A stretch of 64,000 nt of DNA from Candidatus Gastranaerophilales bacterium. Lineage in GTDB: Bacteria; Cyanobacteriota; Vampirovibrionia; Gastranaerophilales; Gastranaerophilaceae. Below are positions 62,071-64,000 of the stretch, piece by piece. Location: NCBI GenBank assembly GCA_944325545.1, contig CALVAM010000001.1, positions 1-64,000 of the forward strand, written 5' to 3'. The first letter of the stretch is position 1. The number at the start of each line of letters is the position of its first letter. A program made the translations under genes and the position numbers. The notes below the pieces were generated by a model. That model did not search any database and was not told where the DNA came from. It saw nothing but the letters and a program-made list of their open reading frames with translations.

Positions 62071-62097
62071 TAAAGTTTTTACAAAAAAAGCCGATAC
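62071..62097 (+). promoter_or_regulatory. Sigma-28 (FliA/SigD) promoter
   Basis: TAAA at 62071-62074, a 15-base spacer, then GCCGATAC at 62090-62097. It drives the metallopeptidase-like gene at 62119, with a leader of about 15 bases. Confidence 0.88.
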
Positions 62098-62118
62098 AGA
62101 ACTTGAAAGGACATAGTT

Positions 62119-63624
62119 ATGAGTGAAATTTTTAATATAAACCTATCAAATAATTCAAATATTAGTTTAGATAAAAGTTTGCCAGAACAGAATCCCGATA
62201 AAAACTCTATCTTTATGATTGGTGGCGATAGTAACGGAAATGGTTATGTTGAAGATTCTGAAGTTAATAGTGAACTATTAGCACTTTTTAGTACAAAAAA
62301 ACTTGTTGGTAAATCTTGGTCATATATAAAAGAAAATATTGGAAGATTACTTGGTTTAAAATCTGCGACTATTATTATTGAAACAAAGAAGAATGAATCA
62401 GGAAATTTAGAATATACTCAAATTCTAACAAATGAAAATGGTAATGTTAATAAAACTAGTGAATCATTAAAAAGCCCGGATGGTAATTTAATTAAGAATA
62501 CTCATTATTCAAATTATCGCTATGATGCAAATGGTAACATAATAGGTTATGACGTAAAAGTAGAAAGTCCTCTAAATCCGGACTTACCACCTGAAATACA
62601 ACGAACTACAAGAGAATATAGTGTTGAATTAGAAAATGTGTACGACGAAAACAACAAATTATTTCAAGTTATTGTTAAAACTAAAACTCTGTGCCAAAGA
62701 ATTACGTATAATTATGATGAAAATCAAAAAATTTGCGAAATCGGAAAATTAGATTATAACGGAGATTTTATCCCAACAGGTAGTGGACTACCTAGTATTA
62801 AACCAATAAAAATATCACAAGATAATATATATTCCCTAGAATCAAATAATAATATGGCACGTGTGGAAGGTTTTGAGGGTTATAAGTTAAATTTAAAAAT
62901 TTCAAAAAATGTAAATATTAATCTTAATTTTTATGTTTCTTCTGAACTAGAAGAAAAAGAAATACAATCTTTTACCAATAAACTTGCACAAGCAATAAAG
63001 AAAATGCCACAAAATGTATTAGAAGATTTTTCAAAAGAATGTAGAACAATATTTATTAATGATAAAATTGATAACAATGAAAAAGCTTGGGCTTTAGCAG
63101 TTCCACCATTAGATCAACTTATTCTTTCTTATTCTCAATTAGATAAGATTTCAAACGAAGATTTTGAAACAACTTTAGTGCATGAATTAGGACACTTAAT
63201 TGATGGCTACAATTATTCTGATAGGTGTTCTTCATATTATAGCCGTGAATTCGAAGAATTAAAAACTTTATTAACTGAGGATTTAGGGTTTGATGTTTCT
63301 TCACATACACTTGACAATGTTAAAGAATTTTATGCAGATTGTTATTTAAGTCAAAATTATAAATTAAATAACGAGCATAGAGCTGCACGTATCTTTGATT
63401 TATTAAATGAATATAAATTTGCTGTAGAAAATTACTTAATAGAAGATTTACAACAAACTTACGGAGATAAACTTGATAAAATAAAAATTATATCTCAAAA
63501 ATATAATACTTTATTAGATGGTTTCAAGTATTACAGGGAAAATATAGATAATGGTTACAATCAAAGAGTTGATGATTCAAAAGACCCGATGTCATTAGAA
63601 CAATTAATAAAGATTTCTAACTAA
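62119..63624 (+). CDS. Lethal-factor-like (ATLF) metallopeptidase with EF-hand, sigma-28 type
   Basis: The 501-aa protein has an EF-hand loop DSNGNGYVEDSE (37-48) near the start and an YD-type repeat-like middle (SNYRYDANGNIIGYDV, TYNYDENQKI). The C-terminal zinc-peptidase domain contains TTLVHELGHLID (His355-Glu356...His359). Glu403 in VKEFYADCY lies 44 residues after His359, the spacing and context of the third zinc ligand of anthrax lethal factor. No Sec signal is present. Its strict sigma-28 promoter suggests production with late flagellar genes, so export by the flagellar apparatus is conceivable. GAAAGGACATAGTT precedes the ATG. Target is unknown. Confidence 0.8.
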   Translation: MSEIFNINLSNNSNISLDKSLPEQNPDKNSIFMIGGDSNGNGYVEDSEVNSELLALFSTKKLVGKSWSYIKENIGRLLGLKSATIIIETKKNESGNLEYTQILTNENGNVNKTSESLKSPDGNLIKNTHYSNYRYDANGNIIGYDVKVESPLNPDLPPEIQRTTREYSVELENVYDENNKLFQVIVKTKTLCQRITYNYDENQKICEIGKLDYNGDFIPTGSGLPSIKPIKISQDNIYSLESNNNMARVEGFEGYKLNLKISKNVNINLNFYVSSELEEKEIQSFTNKLAQAIKKMPQNVLEDFSKECRTIFINDKIDNNEKAWALAVPPLDQLILSYSQLDKISNEDFETTLVHELGHLIDGYNYSDRCSSYYSREFEELKTLLTEDLGFDVSSHTLDNVKEFYADCYLSQNYKLNNEHRAARIFDLLNEYKFAVENYLIEDLQQTYGDKLDKIKIISQKYNTLLDGFKYYRENIDNGYNQRVDDSKDPMSLEQLIKISN

Positions 63625-63943
63625 AAATTTCATCAAAAACAAGATAATTTATTTAAAATATTGCATTTCATTACATAATGATTATACTCTAAGTATAAGT
63701 TTATTTTTTAATTAAAGTTACCAATGTAATTAATTATTCCATAAAGTATTAAAAACTTTTACCCCTCAATAAGTAGGTCTAGTTTACTAATCAGACAATA
63801 AAATTATCTGTCAACATTGCAATGCTAACCTACTTGAAATAATCACACTATCTGTTCAATGTAACCAAACCTCGTGTCTTTTTACAACAAACATAAAATT
63901 TCAATTACTAAATAACTTTTTATAAATTTCTTAGTATAAAATC
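63625..63943. other. Gene-free 3' region
   Basis: This AT-rich stretch after the metallopeptidase gene shows no reading frame of interest, no clear terminator hairpin and no RNA gene that I can recognise. Confidence 0.5.
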
Positions 63944-64000
63944 TTACACAAAAGATTTATATAAAGAATCTTTTGGAACATTTGGAGTAAATAAATATCT
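63944..64000 (-). CDS. Possible C-terminal end of a gene running out of the window
   Basis: On the minus strand an open frame enters at the window edge and ends in TAA at 63944-63946, giving 18 residues RYLFTPNVPKDSLYKSFV. Codon use and composition look coding, but the piece is too short to be sure and no terminator follows. Confidence 0.25.
   Translation of the reverse strand, partial: RYLFTPNVPKDSLYKSFV

Overview
The window is one AT-rich bacterial chromosome segment. It has short intergenic gaps, many overlapping stop/start codons and AAGGAG-type ribosome binding sites. The lineage cannot be proven from the sequence alone. The best fit is a non-photosynthetic, flagellated, gut-type relative of Cyanobacteria (Vampirovibrionia/Gastranaerophilales, formerly Melainabacteria). 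Support comes from rplQ-truA-rplM-rpsI directly behind rpoA, low G+C, flagellins with typical TLR5-type D1 motifs, lipoproteins and an OmpA/MotB-like protein, heptamer intergenic repeats, and no photosynthesis genes. A Firmicutes or Elusimicrobia relative is less likely but not excluded.

Layout. 1-5500: end of an unknown gene, two flagellin genes flanking lepB and a prenyl-synthase-like gene, and an unknown small protein. 5580-9510: D-2-hydroxyacid dehydrogenase, ruvB, a YibE/F-type membrane protein and an exported protein. 9505-12360: small unknown or regulatory genes, a YhcH-type sugar protein and a PQ-loop protein. 12400-17730: ribosomal/rpoA operon on the minus strand (infA-rpmJ-rpsM-rpsK-rpsD-rpoA-rplQ-truA-rplM-rpsI). 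18100-28730: ychF, a zinc-phospholipase-like protein, a small phage-like repressor switch, trkA-trkH, def-fmt, dus and a large TPR protein. 28900-40370: RHH regulator, a two-gene unit of non-secretory-signal proteins, gmk with a ThDP decarboxylase, an acyltransferase, rsmG with a STAND/TPR protein, plsY and rpsP. 40500-46590: a large zinc-ribbon STAND-like protein divergent from a ZorA/ZorB-like (MotA/MotB-like) motor pair, then a split chromate transporter. 46577-54900: bioB with an SDR, two divergent sigma-28-type genes, and an oligopeptide ABC importer (permeases and binding protein only). 55000-64000: a coiled-coil protein, secA, a thioredoxin/CcdA/C_GCAxxG redox cluster, a tRNA-Met embedded in an unusual repeat field, and a lethal-factor-like metallopeptidase.

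The most interesting layer is regulatory. Four genes of unknown or toxin-like function (starts at 11544-, 48721-, 48989+, 62119+) have near-perfect sigma-28/SigD flagellar promoters (TAAA-N15-GCCGATA), yet none is a recognisable flagellar part. Four other genes (4984+, 10513-, 29312+, 55042+) share a second element, G(C/A)AAT(T/A)-N14-TACTTT followed by TATA-like sequence, with exactly constant spacing. Most proteins of both groups lack Sec signal peptides. They include coiled-coil, glycine-zipper, EF-hand and HExxH metallopeptidase proteins. My inference is that they form a flagellum-linked set of exported or surface effectors. The upstream region of the second flagellin gene is also rich in hairpins presenting GGA in the loop, as in CsrA targets and CsrB-like RNAs.

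Other notable points are the orphan ZorAB-like pair beside a P-loop-less STAND protein, the repressor switch with a large dyad operator, heptamer repeats in three successive gaps of the ribosomal operon, and the tRNA-Met mosaic with a 226-bp tandem repeat.
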